From positions 113,576,359 to 113,640,358 of the forward strand of contig CM037879.1 in the NCBI GenBank assembly GCA_021292165.1: a stretch of DNA of 64,000 nt. The letters are read 5' to 3'. The notes under the pieces were generated by a model, which saw nothing but the letters and a program-made list of their open reading frames with translations, did not search any database and was not told the origin of the DNA. Each line of letters starts with the position of its first letter. Positions within the stretch are counted from its first letter, which is position 1. Position numbers and translations under genes: made by a program. This DNA comes from Shinisaurus crocodilurus (Eukaryota; Chordata; Lepidosauria; Squamata; Shinisauridae). Shown here in pieces: positions 12,440-35,120 of the stretch.

Positions 12440-13155
12440 TCTGAAGAGCAAGGAAATCCATGTGATCTCCTGACAAGTTCTTATAGCTGCTTTTCAGGAA
12501 CAGATTTCTTCTCAGTACACAGGAGAACATGGCATGCTCACATGTCAGTTTTATGCTGCTTGTAAGGGGCATAAAATCAACCTTTGTTAAAGGGCAGAGG
12601 TGGAAGGCTTCATCTTTGTGGCTTCTAGCCAGCCATTTTCATTGTGTGGCAGTTCTGCACAAACTTGAAAAGGAAATGCCATCAACACCACATGCTGCTG
12701 TTCCATCAGTAAGTGATGAATGTTAAGGTCAATGTTTAGGGAACAGCATACAAAATTATTTAATTCCATTTATATATAAAATCAAGGTGACTGCAGATAT
12801 TTTAGTGGGAATTTAATAACCTGCTCCTTACAATAGTATGGGTTGTATAGACTATATCTGCAGTTGCAGTTTTGAATAACTGGGGCAAACTAACGCATCC
12901 AGATTATATCATGACCTGGGCTGCTTCTTTCATTGTATAAGGCAGTTGCTATGTACAAACTGGAGATGACATGGTAAAACTATAGACTGTACTAATTCAG
13001 ATTGCAGTTAGATGGTGATGATCATATAATTAAGATATGAAGACCACCTTGCACATATAAAAGCGTGCTGGAGAGAAATGTTCTAGCTTATCCTCTCATG
13101 CAAATTCTTTATCCAGAAGGACTCTCTTTATGTGGATGAGCATTATAAATGCCAA
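12440..13155. other. no recognised feature
   Basis: Intron-like DNA. I see no repeat or conserved coding segment. Confidence 0.5.
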
Positions 13156-13392
13156 TGTGGCGTAGTGGTGAGAGTGTTGGACTGGGACTCGGGAGATCCG
13201 GGTTCTATTCCCCGCTCAGCCATTAAACTCACTGGGTGACTTGGGCCAGTCACTGACTCTCAGCCTAACCTACCTCACAGGGTTGTTGTGAGGATAAAAT
13301 GGAGAGGAGGAGTAAGCCGCCTTGGGTTCCTTGCAGGAAAAAAGGCGGGGTATAAATATAATAAATAAATAAATACATAAATACATAAATAA
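13156..13392 (+). mobile_element. CORE-SINE (tRNA head, MIR-like core), plus strand
   Basis: Complete structure: the tRNA-like head GTGGCGTAGTGGTGAGAGTG, the B-box-like GGTTCTATTCCCC, the core TGGGTGACTTGGGCCAGTCA and CCTCACAGGGTTGTTGTG, the tail GCCTTGGGTTCCTTGCAGG, then ATAAATA and ATACATA units. The tail probably lets it use a partner LINE. Confidence 0.88.
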
Positions 13393-24198
<10,806 letters not shown>

Positions 24199-25270
24199 TG
24201 AAGTCAGACAACGCCTCTGATTACTGATGTGCAATTCAGAGTGGCAGAAGTAATTTAGTGATCTGTCAATAGAAGGGTGGTGGTTGTTGGAAAATAGTCT
24301 TAATTTTGCAGTCCTCAGGTAGGACTGATTTTCACATGTTACGAAGGATCCAGTGTTTCTTCTTCCTGTACGTCATCCTGAGCATGGGATACTGTTTCAT
24401 GGTATAAATTCAAAGTACATTGTAACTTCAATTTTTTAAATGGTGGTTCTATATTAACCATGGCATATGTTATTCTTTCATCTCTCTAATCAGAGGTCCC
24501 CCCCTCCCCCGTTTGACTCTAGCTGTTTTTATTTTAAGAGATGTGCAACTTTGTGCTTGCCTTCCCACACAAAGACCAATTACAATTACAGTTACAGTGT
24601 AACACTTACTGAGTCAGGGTTTCTCGAACATGGCCACCAGGAACTTTTGATGCTGCCATCACAGAGTCTCTAGTTTACTCCATTGATTTGTATGGGATAT
24701 GCATGTCCTGTGGCCTTGCCTACAACCACAGTTAAAGAGCAGTGTGAGAGCCACTGTGTTAAGCGCCATCTATTCCACTGAAATGAAGAGAATACTAAGC
24801 TTTGGAAACGGGTGCAAGATTGCAGCCACTGCCTTTAACCACATGTCTACCTTGCATGCAAAAAGTGCCATTTATTTATTTATTTTCCTCTGGGGAGAAT
24901 TGTACAGACAGCTCAAAATTAGTATGCAAAATACCAAATGTGATGGGGGTTTTTTCTTGCTTACCTTACTGAAAAAATTACAAAGAGGTTTTTTTTTTAG
25001 CTTTATAGTATTTTAATAAATAAACATTTTTAAAAAGTGTATTCTTTTGTCAGTAAAGAAGTAAAGTTCTATAAATAAACTGAGGTAATTTATATTATAC
25101 ATTTCAAATGTACATCGAATTCAAGTACCACTGAAGTATGTGTGACTTCATGCCCCCTTCAAAGCTTGTATATATTTTACAGGAATAAATCCTTTTATTT
25201 GGGGGATGCATTTTCTCATGCCTGAGCTTTGTGAAAAGTATGAATTAAAGTTAAATATTTTATGTCAGTT
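24199..25270 (+). other. HACE1: HACE1 3' UTR (extent inferred)
   Basis: The sequence following the TAA contains no ORF of note. Candidate polyadenylation hexamers occur at 25015, 25072-25080, about 25184, and ATTAAA at 25244-25249. The last is followed by GTTGTGTTTGTC, a GU-rich downstream element. Which site is used cannot be told from sequence. Confidence 0.6.
25015..25024 (+). terminator. HACE1: candidate polyadenylation signal AATAAATAAA
   Basis: Overlapping AATAAA hexamers about 820 bp past the HACE1 stop, with a GT-rich stretch (GTGTATTCTTTTGTC) about 15 bp downstream. Alternative signals follow up to 25249. Confidence 0.5.
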
Positions 25271-25598
25271 GTGTTTGTCAGTCTTTTATCCATACTCATT
25301 CTGTTGGTGTGGAAGTGGCGATGCCCACCAGGGTCTCTGGAAGGGGGCTTTAGCCTCCCCCTCCCTCAGTGACCCTAAAGCAGCTTCCCCTGCACCCCGC
25401 CAATCTTGTGCAGCATCACCGGGATGAGGGCTGTGATCCTCTTCGGATTGTGGTGCGCAGCTCAAAGAAAAAGCCAACTCTGTGTATATTGCAAGAGGCA
25501 AATCCTATGTTAGGAATTATTAGGAAAAATTTAAAACGAAATATAATGCCATCCTGTGTTCCTGAGTTTCCCAGAGGCATTTAGTTGGCTACTGATTG

Positions 25599-25656
25599 TT
25601 GTAAACTGCCCAGAGAGCTTCGGCTATTGGGCGGTATAGAGATAATAATGATAATA
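25599..25656 (+). mobile_element. L2-type LINE 3' tail
   Basis: AACTGCCCAGAGAGCTTCGG then GGGCGGTATAGAGATAATAA is the same terminal block that ends the L2 copies at 31.4 and 58.2 kb. Only the extreme 3' end was inserted. Confidence 0.75.
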
Positions 25657-25657
25657 C

Positions 25658-25721
25658 TGCTGGAAAGACAGTGCTGGGCTAGATCACCCTTTGGTCTGAT
25701 CTAGCAGGACTTTTCTTATGT
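25658..25721 (+). mobile_element. CR1-like LINE 3' tail
   Basis: GCTGGGCTAGATCACCCTTT then GGTCTGATCTAGCAGGAC is a typical CR1-group 3' end, close to the end of the copy at 49515-49967. It abuts the L2 tail. Confidence 0.65.
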
Positions 25722-28700
25722 CCTTACCATTGGGAATGGGGATGGCTTCAGAAGGTTCATCAACCACTTGTTAAAGTTACTTTTTAAAAAATGATGTAAT
25801 CATGTCTGCCTTCCCATTTGTACATTACACATGTTTAGGGGAGTGGGGGGGGGGGGAGCATGCATGAGCCATGATCCTCTGACCCTGAATGGTAGCGAGT
25901 TGACCCATGTCAGTTTGTTGCTTACGTAAATCAGTAGCTGGCAGGATGGGTCAAACAGTGAGAGGGAGCCCTCTTCTAGCAGTAAGGTTAGATGCTTCAT
26001 AACACAATACAGGACCAGGACAGCGTGTAGCATCTTTGCTAACCAAGGAAAAGTGAGAGTAAGTTGTAAGCAAGTACAATTTGTGATACGGCACAACGTC
26101 ATCACTGATCATGGGGCATGTCTGTTAAGACACGAGTCTTAGCTTCCAATTTCTTGGCTTTGTGGAGCTTGACCCAACATGAGATAGTCTTAACTCTGGT
26201 CTTAAACAGGCAGGTTTTTTGGTAATTGAATTTCCCTGATTTTTGAACAGGGAATTTATAATTATAGTGTTTACAATCCTACCCCCCACAATGTATTTGA
26301 ATCTGCTTTCTTGCAAGATTACCTATATGATAAATGGGATGATAAATACTTAACTAATGGTAATCATGATTTCATTTCAAGAATCAGGATTCTAAAATCT
26401 TAGGGAGAACTTCCACAAATTGAGGAGCCTGTCCTATGCAGACAGTTTCCCTACACATGTAAATGATGAGGAGCTAGCAAACTCACCCCTGCTTCCCTTC
26501 CTCACGTGTAGAGCTTACACATTATGAGAATGGCTGAATAGGCTAGATTCTCACGGCCATCTTAATGAACACACATAGAGTGTGAATACACATTAGAGTG
26601 AGACACTGTCCTTGCATGTCCTTTTCCCACCGCATAGGAAGAGCAAGGAATTTTGTGTTCTGTGAAACACTGGGACTTATCAGGCAGTGGTCCACAATTT
26701 GGGATAGCTTACTAGCCAGCCATTTGTGGCTGCCACCAGCATATGTAGAATTTAGGAACGGAAAGCAGGGTGTTCTTTGCCTTTGCCTCACTGTGAAAGA
26801 TCAGAATAACATGTGTGGTTCCTGCCCAATGGGCAGAAAGAGAAACCACCCTTTCTCCCCATTTTTTTTTTAATGAACTACTAAAAACATGGGTGAAAAG
26901 AGGGGTGGGCTTCTCCCAGCCTCCCCCTTGGCTTTGTGTTAGACTTTCGCAGAAAGCTGAAGCAGTTCAGAGCCTGTAGTTACAAACAGCTTTCTAGGGT
27001 TTCAAGGGGTTTTTTTCTTTCAAAAAGGAGTTGGTGGGAATCTAGTATTTTATGTTCACTGTTATATAATTCCAATGGAATAATTTCTCCCATTTTCCAC
27101 AAAAAGAATGAAAAGAACTTACAGGAAGAACCATTATCAGATTTGCATTGGAACACTGCATTACTCGCACCTCTTCTCATATTCTAGTTGGCTAATAAAG
27201 ATAGCATGAAAACATGCTTTAACTGCCAGAGCTCAGCCCAAGAGGGCATCAGAGTACATGCAAAGAGCCTCACTAAACAGGCATAAGCAATTTGCAGTCA
27301 AAAGCTCTGCAATGAGCTCCATATAAAAACTATCTGAGGTAGATAGTTACTTTTTCACATAATTTGCTAATCACACACAACTTAGCAGGCTTCAGCACTT
27401 AACTAGTACTGAGGAGATAACAGTGAGGTTTAATGGCTTGGCCAGTGTCGTGCATGAGCTGTGTGCATCCTAGATCATTCCACAGAACATCTTCTGCAGC
27501 ATGCTGAGATTCTATTGCAGCCATGCAGATGTTCCTCCGCAGAGGAACCGATCGGGGAAATGTTCTCTGAAAACAAAGTGTGGATATCGCTGTTGTTGGG
27601 CTCTTGGCATCTTCTGTTGTTTTCATTGCAAATTTTCACACTGGTTCTTATTGCCCTTGCTAGTGTTATGCAGTTACATACCTAGTGCTGCACTGGTGGT
27701 GGAAGAGCGGGTGTGACAAGGGAATGCTGCTCTTGGGGAAGCCCCCAATTTGTTCCTTTTCAAAAGGAATGCAGAATCTTTTCCTAGGAGAATCACAAGT
27801 GATGTGTACATCAGGAGATCCTATTCCCAGCTGTCTTCCTGTACAGTGAATGCATGAACCTCCCTGAGAGTTAATTCAGGCGAGTAATTTTTTGTTTCTT
27901 AAATTGGTATTTTATTTCTACCTAAAAAGGCTTATCTAAATACACTCCGGGAAATAGAGGTGCTATTAGGCAACCCAGATTTCTTCTGTAGTCTTTAGGA
28001 TTCAAACAAATATGCATTATCAGTGAAGCTTTTTTTGGTAATTTAATAGCCATGCAGACTGGAATATTGTCACATGATGAAACTGAGATTTAATAATGTC
28101 GAGAAGGCTATCTTAGAACACCTGCATCCTATTAGCAACCAAGAATAACAAGCCTGTTGAGAAAACATAACTTGGTATATAGCGTATTGTTTAGAATGAT
28201 TGATTGGTTTTTGGGTTTGTTTGTTTGTTTTGTTTTCCTCTTTGTCTTATCTAAGGAAAAAAAGAATGTCTTGTTAGATCATAAATCATGAATAGTAATT
28301 AACTTTTATTACCTTTATTAGAATGTTATCAAGATTCTCATTTTGTCAAGTTCTGAAAACTATGTGCATCTAATGTTGCCAAACCACTAAAGCCTAATGA
28401 CTTACCAGTACTCATGTTTTACATGCCATATCAGGAATCAAGGCTTAAATAATGCAATAATCTGTCTGATCTCCAACATTCCAATTTGATGGTATCTATC
28501 GGTTAACACTTTGATTAGAACGATCTAGTAAAAAAGGAAAGAAAATATCCATTCTGGTCCACTGGACAGAATGCTAGGACTCTCGAGTCATTTCCAATCC
28601 TGGTTGAGTCAAAAGCTAACTGCATGGCTTTGAGAATATGCACTGTTGATGTTGGAGACAATGTGAACTTGTGCAGATTCCATTAAGGGACCTATCTCAC

Positions 28701-28847
28701 ATTATCTTCAGAGCATGGCCGCTGCAGCATGGTTCCTTCTTTTGCTGTGAAGGTAAAGTCTGGGTTCAGACTTTACCACATGAAAGGAGGCCACACTGGG
28801 TTTCCTTCCCTTGCTAACATAGTCCATGTCTCCAGGATAAGTGTTGT

Positions 28848-29078
28848 TGTGGCGTAGTGGTGAGAGTGTTGGACTGGGACTCGGGAGATCCGGGTTCTAG
28901 TCCCCGCTTGGCCATGAAACTCACTGGGTGACTTTGGGCCAGTCACTGACTCTCAGCCTAACCTACCTCACAGGGTTGTTGTGAGGATGAAATGAAGAGG
29001 AGGAGGACAATGTAAGCCGCCTTGGGTTCCTTGCAGGAAAAAAGGCGGGGTATAAGTATAATAAATAAATAAATAAAA
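28848..29078 (+). mobile_element. CORE-SINE (tRNA head, MIR-like core), plus strand
   Basis: Full-length copy of the family at 13156-13392. It has GTGGCGTAGTGGTGAGAGTG, a B-box-like GGTTCTAGTCCC, the MIR-like core, GCCTTGGGTTCCTTGCAGG, and a tail of ATAAATA units. It is close in sequence to the other copies, suggesting fairly recent spread. Confidence 0.9.
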
Positions 29079-29756
29079 ATTGGCACTGGGTAGAGCTGTA
29101 AGGTATGATCCCATGTGTCCCAACACTTCTGGTGTTACCTGTGTCGTACAGGGAAAAGATGTGCTATGGCAGCTCATGTGCATGGCTTGGAATATGAGAA
29201 TGTGCCCTAGCCCTCTGCACCTTCAGTCCATAAAATATTCTGCTCAATCCAGAATCCTAAAAACTTAATTTGCGATCTAGCTGGCATGGCATACTGTGGC
29301 AACCCTCTGTAATATTTTAATTGATACATGGTGGGCTCTGCAGATTTTAGGCATGAGACCTGTGCAGCTCTGCACATCTCCTCTTTAAGTACTTGTGACA
29401 TTTGATGCCAAGAGTTCAACGGTTGAGTTTTCTAGAGAGCACAGCTATTCATCAGGATTATTAGGATTCTCTGGGGATAGCTTTAGTATACTGATTGCCT
29501 TTGACACATCAGTTTGCTTAGATTAAAAGAAAATTGCTACTGTCTGGTTGAATTTTAAACACTTCAGAAGAAGGAAAAAACCCTAGAACTGTTCGGTATT
29601 ATAAAACCACCCTACCAAATTATATGGAGCTGGAAAGTAAACTGATTTACTTCGGACAATCATTGTGTGTGTGTGTGTATAGAGTTATGCAAATATTTTA
29701 GTATTGCTTTTTAAATAATTTTTTAAAAAATAATCAGTTCATTATTATGCTTGGAC
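29079..29756. other. no recognised feature
   Basis: Intergenic DNA with a short GT run near 29665. No gene or named repeat. Confidence 0.5.
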
Positions 29757-31201
29757 AGGTTCGTGCAACCACGTCTGTACTAGATCCTTGCCCCTCTTGG
29801 CTCATAAAAACCAGTAAGGAGGAAACAGCTGGCTGGGCCAGGGAGGTGATCAGTGCCTCTTTGTGAGAGGAAGTGGTCCCGGGCTGCTTGAAAGAAGCAG
29901 TGGTAAGGCCACTCCTGAAGAAACCCTCCCTGGACCCGGAAGATCTTAACTTTAGGCCGGTGGCAAATGTCCCTTTCTTGAGCAAGGTCCTTGAGTGGGA
30001 GGTGGCCAATCAGCTCCAGGCGCTCTTGGATGAGACTGATTATCTGGATCCATTTCAGGCCTGGTTTTGGCACGGAAACAGCTTTTGACCTTTGTCAGGA
30101 GAGAGGCAGGGAGAGTGTGACCCTGTTGATACTCCTAGATCTCTCAGTGGCTTTCAATACCATCTACCATGGTATCCTTCTGGAGTGGCTGTCTGAGTTG
30201 GAAGTGGGGGGTACTGCATTGCAGTCGTTCTGCTCCTACTTGGATGGCCAGCTCCAGAAGGTGGTGCTTGGGGAATACTGCTTGGCCCCGTAGACTCTCC
30301 AGTATGGGGTCGGTCTTCTCTCCCATGCTATTCAGCATCTACATGAAACCGCTGAGCAGGGTCATTCGGAGTTTTGGAGTGTGTTGTCATCAGTACGATG
30401 ATGACACAAAGCTCTATTTCTCCTTTTCATCCTCAGCAGGTGAGGCTGTGGATGTGCTGAACCAGTGCCTGGCTGTGACAATGGACTGGATGAGGGCTAA
30501 CAAACTGAGGCTCAGTCCAGACAAGACTGAGATGCTGTTAGTGGGTGGTTCTTCTGACTGGATGGAGGGTGTTCAACCTGTTCTGGATGGGGTTGCACTC
30601 CCCTGGAAGGAGCAGGTTCATAGCTTGGGGGTTCTCCTTGAGCCATTTTTTTCACTTGAGGCTCAGGTTGCCTCAGTGGCACGGAGTGCCTTCTGCCAGC
30701 TTCGGCTGGTGGCCCAGCTACGCCCCTATTTGGACAGGGGTAGCCTGGTTTCAGTAATCCACACTCTAGTAATCACCAAGTTAGAATAGTGCAATGCACT
30801 CTACGTGTGGCTGCCCTTGAAGACGGTTCAGAAGCTGCAGCTTGTGCAAAATGCAGCGGCCAGACTCATTGCTGGGGCCAAAAGGTCCGAAAATATAACA
30901 CCTCTTCTGGCCCACTTTCACTGGCTCCCTATATGCTTCCGAGCCTGATTCAAGGTGCTGGTTTTGACCTATAAAGCCCTACATGGCTTGAGACCACAAT
31001 ACTTGATGGAAGTACCCAACCACAATCTACCCGTACACTACGTTCAACATCTGGGGCCTTCCTCCCACTGCCACCTCCACATGAGGTTCGTAGGGCAGCG
31101 ACAAGGGGGAGGGCCTTTTCTGTGGTGGCCCCCCAACTGTGGAACAACCCCCCCCCGAGGCCCGCCTGGCGCCAACTCTATTATCTTTTCGGCATCAGGT
31201 T
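29757..31201 (+). pseudogene. L2 ORF2 reverse transcriptase remnant
   Basis: In three frames it encodes the same RT as the copy at 56655-58046: AVVRPLLKKPSLDPEDL, TLLILLDLSVAFNTIYHGIL, then the active-site block and TMDWMRANKLRLSPDKTEML. The YADD box reads YDDD here (CAGTACGATGATGAC), losing the usual alanine. The SxAFDTIDH block has changed to SVAFNTIYH, so an RT-box aspartate is lost. Stop codons follow SKLE and CFRA. It is clearly dead and older than the 55-58 kb copy. Confidence 0.88.
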
Positions 31202-31452
31202 AAGACTGTCCTCTACGTTGAGGCTTTTAATAATTAAATGGTATAGGGTGGGGTGGTAAATTGTTTTTAGTGGTTGTGTTTTATTAATTAGTTTTAGGGA
31301 TATTTTTAAAATTGGTTTTAAAAATTTCATAATATTTCATTGTTTATATTTTTAACTGTATTTTATTGTTGTTTTTTTAATTGTTGTACACCGCCCAGAG
31401 AGCTTTGGCTATTGGGCGGTATAGAAAAATGAATAATTAATTAATTAATTAT
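29757..31452 (+). mobile_element. L2-type LINE, 5'-truncated copy
   Basis: Starts at AGGTTCGTGCAACCACG, equivalent to about 56540 in the longer copy, so it is truncated upstream of the RT. It runs through RT, C-terminus and 3' UTR to the tail CCGCCCAGAGAGCTTTGGC and GGGCGGTATAG, ending in TTAAT/AATTA units. Confidence 0.9.
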
Positions 31453-31734
31453 GGAAGAACCTTATTGATTTTGGTGTATAATCTCTAGCACCACAATAGT
31501 TCAGTGTGGATAACTTTTGAGTTGTGTACAATGCTGTCCTTCCATTCATAGAAAGCTGTTGAATCCAGCGGAGGCTTCTGTGAATGGACATGAGAGGCAA
31601 TTTTCACAAATTGCCTCTTTCTCCTGCAGCCCCAGTGCCACCACTCACGCTGTCCAAATGGACCAGATTCTGGATGGTGTACTGGGGGCTGCGTAGGGAA
31701 GTGGGAATCAGTGAAAATGCCTCCCTCCCCCTCC

Positions 31735-32478
31735 TATCTCTATCTTGGCAGCTATCTTTCTGTTACAGCTAACATCGACAGTGAAATCCAGCATCGTTTG
31801 AGCTCCGCAAGTGCTGCGTTTTCTCGAATGAAACATAGAGTGTTCGAGGATTGGGATATTTGTAAGAAGACCAAAACACTGGTTTATGAAGCCATTGTAT
31901 TGCCAACTTTATTGTATGCCTGCGAAACATGGACTATCTATAAACGTCACTTCCACCTCCTTGAAAGATTTCATCAACGTTGCCTCCGGAAAATCCTGCC
32001 AATTACTTGGGAAGATAGGCAAACAAATGTCAGTGTACTGGAAGAAGCAAAGACTACTAGCGTTGAAAAAACAATCCTTCAACGCCAACTTCAGTGGACC
32101 GGTCATGTTGTTCGAATGCCTGACTGCCGTCTCCCAAAGCAGTTACTTTATTCCCAACTCAAGGATGGAAAGCGGAATATCGGTGGTCAGTATAAGAGGT
32201 TTAAAGATGTTCATAAGGCTAATCTAAAAAAATGCAATATAAACATCGAAAACTGGGAAGCTCTGGCCCATGAGTGATCTAAATGGAGATTGGCCTTTCA
32301 CAAAGGTTCCATGGACTTTGAAGAAGCCCGAGTGCAAGGTGAAAGGGAGAAACGTGCTAAGCGAAAAGCACATCAAATGAATCCTTTACAGGACCATCTT
32401 CCATCTGGTAACCTGTGTCCTCACTGTGGGAAGCTGTGTGGATCTAAAATTGGCCTCCACAGTCGGACCCATCGCTAG
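31735..32478 (+). pseudogene. LINE ORF2 C-terminal remnant with C2H2 finger
   Basis: Contains [40 protein letters not shown] and [15 protein letters not shown]. After a TGA that replaces an arginine codon of the sister copy (AHE-stop versus AHER) it continues to CPHCGKLCGSKIGLHSRTHR. The finger has the C-x2-C...H-x3-H spacing. Apart from that stop the frame is well kept. It lacks the catalytic YADD by truncation. Confidence 0.82.
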
Positions 32479-32577
32479 AGTCTACACAATTTTTCTTTAG
32501 AATTTCCTCCTTTTAAAATTTCCTTTTTGTAAATTTTTATCCTGGAAGACAATGTTACTCGGTCACGAGTGATTGCC

Positions 32578-32578
<1 letters not shown>

Positions 32579-32613
<35 letters not shown>
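32579..32613. repeat. (GAT)n microsatellite, LINE 3' terminus
   Basis: About 11 GAT units form the end of the plus-strand LINE. The sister copy at 59.7 kb ends in a few TAC/ACT triplets instead. Confidence 0.9.
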
Positions 32614-32615
<2 letters not shown>

Positions 32616-32669
32616 CATGGATGCCTCTGCTAGATCAAACAATCATCCATGAATGGAAGGACAGTATTG

Positions 32670-33654
32670 AATACTACCCTATGACTAAAACAGCTGATGA
32701 AACAGTCTGAGATTTAAAAAAAATACATGAGTTCATATAGACTATTAAAAAGAAACTAAAAGTAACCCACACTCTTAAAACCATCCTCAAAGTCCACCCA
32801 AGCAAGAAATTCTTAGGGCAAGTTTTTCTCATATATAGTAATGCTGCATGTTACACCTGTGGCAATCTAAGTCAGCAGATGGAGGCCTCTTGAAATGGCC
32901 TCTGGGTGATGTTTGGGATTGTGTATCCTGGCTGAGAGATAAAGCAGGTATCTCTGCTTTAGCTGGTGTGGTGTAATTGGAGGCTTACACAGTAATAGTT
33001 AAAATTGTGGCTGCTGATACAAAAAGCACCATGTTGCAGGCAACTGGATCAGAGCTTCTAGCTCTGCTCTTCATACATCTCAGATTCCCTTTACTGCTGC
33101 TTTCTGCCAGTGCATGGAAAATGACAAAACATGATGACATCCTGCCTTTCCATTGCTACATGTTTATGAAGAAGAGGAGAAAGAACTTTACTTGCAATTT
33201 CTGTTTTTGGCAGCAACCTTCATCAGATCTAGTTCTGTCTAAGGTAGATCTTCTACAGAAATGAGTGAATGATTGACCACAGAGGCAAGAATGGAATGAT
33301 GGGTGGAGTTAGTGTCAGTTGGAGAAAGTCAGAAGCGGGACAGAGACAGTAAGAGGTTACAGAGAAAGAGTAAGTGAAGTTAGGATGGAGAGAGACAGTG
33401 AGAAGAATTAGGGGCCAAAGTTAGTGAGTAAAGTCAGAGACAGTGTGGATGAGAAGAGAGAAGATATTGAAAACAGAGATATGGTGTTAGGTTTTTAGAG
33501 CCATTATTATTTATCAGTTACTGTTCTGAATGTTGACCCATTACATAAATAAATAGATGTTTGTTTAAAATTTCAGTGTTCTGGTCTGGACAGATTTGAA
33601 ATTTGACATATTTCACCCCATGTGCTGACTTCGAATTACACAGCTAAGGATCTA
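32670..33654. other. no recognised feature
   Basis: Intergenic DNA, purine-rich around 33260-33480 (repeated GAGAGA/AGAGTAAG-like words). No gene recognised. Confidence 0.5.
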
Positions 33655-33807
33655 ACAAATTTGCTATGACACAAAGTTGGGTGGAACAGCTAATACACTG
33701 GAAGACAGAAACAAAATTCAAAGTGATCTCGATAGGCTGGAGCGCTGGACCGAAAACAACAGAATGAAATGTAATAGGGATAAATGCCAAGTGCTGCACC
33801 TAGGGAA

Positions 33808-34438
33808 TGTTATGTTTGATATAATCCCCCAGCCTTGATGGCTCATAATCCACCCTGTAGGCCCGTCTGCCTACGTGGATTCAGCAGAGCGTGAGATGGA
33901 AGATACAGCCTCTGTCTCATGTGTGTAAACTGGCCCATGTAGTTCACACAGAGATTCACTGTCTCCCATACGCAGCACATTCTAAGCGTCTCGGGTTACA
34001 GCCTCTGCTCCAGCTTGCCGCTTGCTCCAGCTCAGCTGTAATTAGGAATTGCCATAGAATCCACCACAGGGTTTTTCTACCTGTTTATTCTATATCAGAG
34101 TAAATACAATTTCCTAAGTACAGTCTACATTGCATAGCATAGTCCAGTGGACAAAGTCCACCCTAGCATTCAGAGCATTAGAGAGAAGATAAGAAGATGC
34201 ATACAGAAAGCAATCCCTCTCTCTATTACACAGTTACAGGAATCGAAACTTAACAATCATTACTACGTCATCAGAAAGTACAAACCATGTGATCAGCTCA
34301 TATTTCTTTCCAGCCCACTTTTCCCATGAGAAGAGAATAGCAGTTTCAGACTAAACAAGATTGTTATTCTAGCCATCCTGTACCTTTCCAAATGAAAACA
34401 CTTGTGGCACAGCTGTTGTTGTGTTACATGTCCCAACA
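33808..34438. mobile_element. solo LTR inserted in CR1
   Basis: A 631-bp unit starts TGTTATG and ends CCCAACA (TG...CA). It is flanked by an exact 5-bp duplication GGGAA (33803-33807 and 34439-34443). The empty CR1 frame continues across it. This is the signature of a long terminal repeat left after recombination of an endogenous retrovirus-like element. AATAAA near 34083 on the minus strand suggests minus orientation. No viral coding sequence remains. Confidence 0.82.
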
Positions 34439-34443
34439 GGGAA

Positions 34444-35120
34444 AGGAAACTAAATACAGAGTTACAGAATGGGGGACACTTGGCTTAACAATACTACAAG
34501 TGAGAAGGATCTTGGAATTGTTGTAGATCACAAACTGAATATGAGCCAGCAATGCGATGTGGCTGCAAAGAAGGCAAATGCTATTTTGGGCTGCATTAAT
34601 AGAAGTATAGCTTCCAAATCGCGTGAAGTGATAATTCCCCTTTACTCGGCACTGGTTCGGCCTCATCTTGAGTACTGCGTCCAGTTCTGGGCACCACACT
34701 TTAAGAAGAATGTAGACAAACTGGAGAGGGTTCAGAGGAGGGCAACAAAGATGATAAAGGGACTGGAAACAAGGCCCTATGAGGAGAGACTGAAAGAACT
34801 GGGCATGTTTAGCCTTCAGAAGAGGAGACTGGAGAGATACGATAGCACTCTTCCAGTACGTGAAGGGTTGTCACAAAGAGGAGGGCCAGGATCTCTTCTC
34901 GATCATCCCAGTTTGCAGGACACGGAATAATGGGCTCAAGTTACAGGAACCCAGATTCCGCCTAAACATCAGGAAAAAATTCCTGACTGTTAGAGCAATA
35001 AGACAATGGAACCAACTACCTAGGGAGGTGGTGGGCTCTCCCACTCTGGAGGCATTCAAGGTGCAGCTGGACAAGCCTCTGTCAGGGATGCTTTGCGCAG
35101 GGGGTTGGACTTGATGGCCT
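34444..35120 (+). pseudogene. CR1 ORF2 C-terminal remnant
   Basis: One frame (34469-34930) gives [40 protein letters not shown] and [16 protein letters not shown], the conserved post-RT region of CR1. A frame change then leads to RLNIRKKFLTVRAIRQWNQL and REVVGSPTLEAFKVQLD in another frame (34860-35114). There are no RT catalytic residues in this part. It is a decayed retrotransposon gene. Confidence 0.88.

Larger units (their letters stand above)
25271..28847. other. intergenic DNA downstream of HACE1
   Basis: Contains two LINE tails (25599-25721) and otherwise no repeat or gene I can name. Short ORFs such as 25800-26105 and 27501-27716 have no domain. Confidence 0.5.
31735..32613 (+). mobile_element. 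non-LTR retrotransposon with C-terminal zinc finger, 5'-truncated
   Basis: It shares its sequence with the longer copy at 58440-59755. It starts within the region after the RT palm (YLGSYLSVTANI) and ends with a 3' UTR and a GAT/TGA microsatellite tail. The clade is not settled from sequence alone: the protein layout is like RTE- or I-group elements with a terminal CCHH finger. Confidence 0.8.
31529..32669. mobile_element. MITE interrupted by a LINE insertion
   Basis: A 23-bp end beginning CAATGCTGTCCTTCCATTCA (31529-31551) is mirrored at 32647-32669 with about two mismatches. Further inward CAGCGGAGGCTTC is mirrored by GCCTCTGCT. The centre is occupied by the LINE fragment 31735-32613, so the MITE is the older layer. 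Confidence 0.6.

Noticed and set aside
28848..28920. tRNA-like sequence with A and B boxes
   Set aside because: It is the head of a CORE-SINE, repeated at 5330 and 13156 with the same downstream core, and not a tRNA gene.
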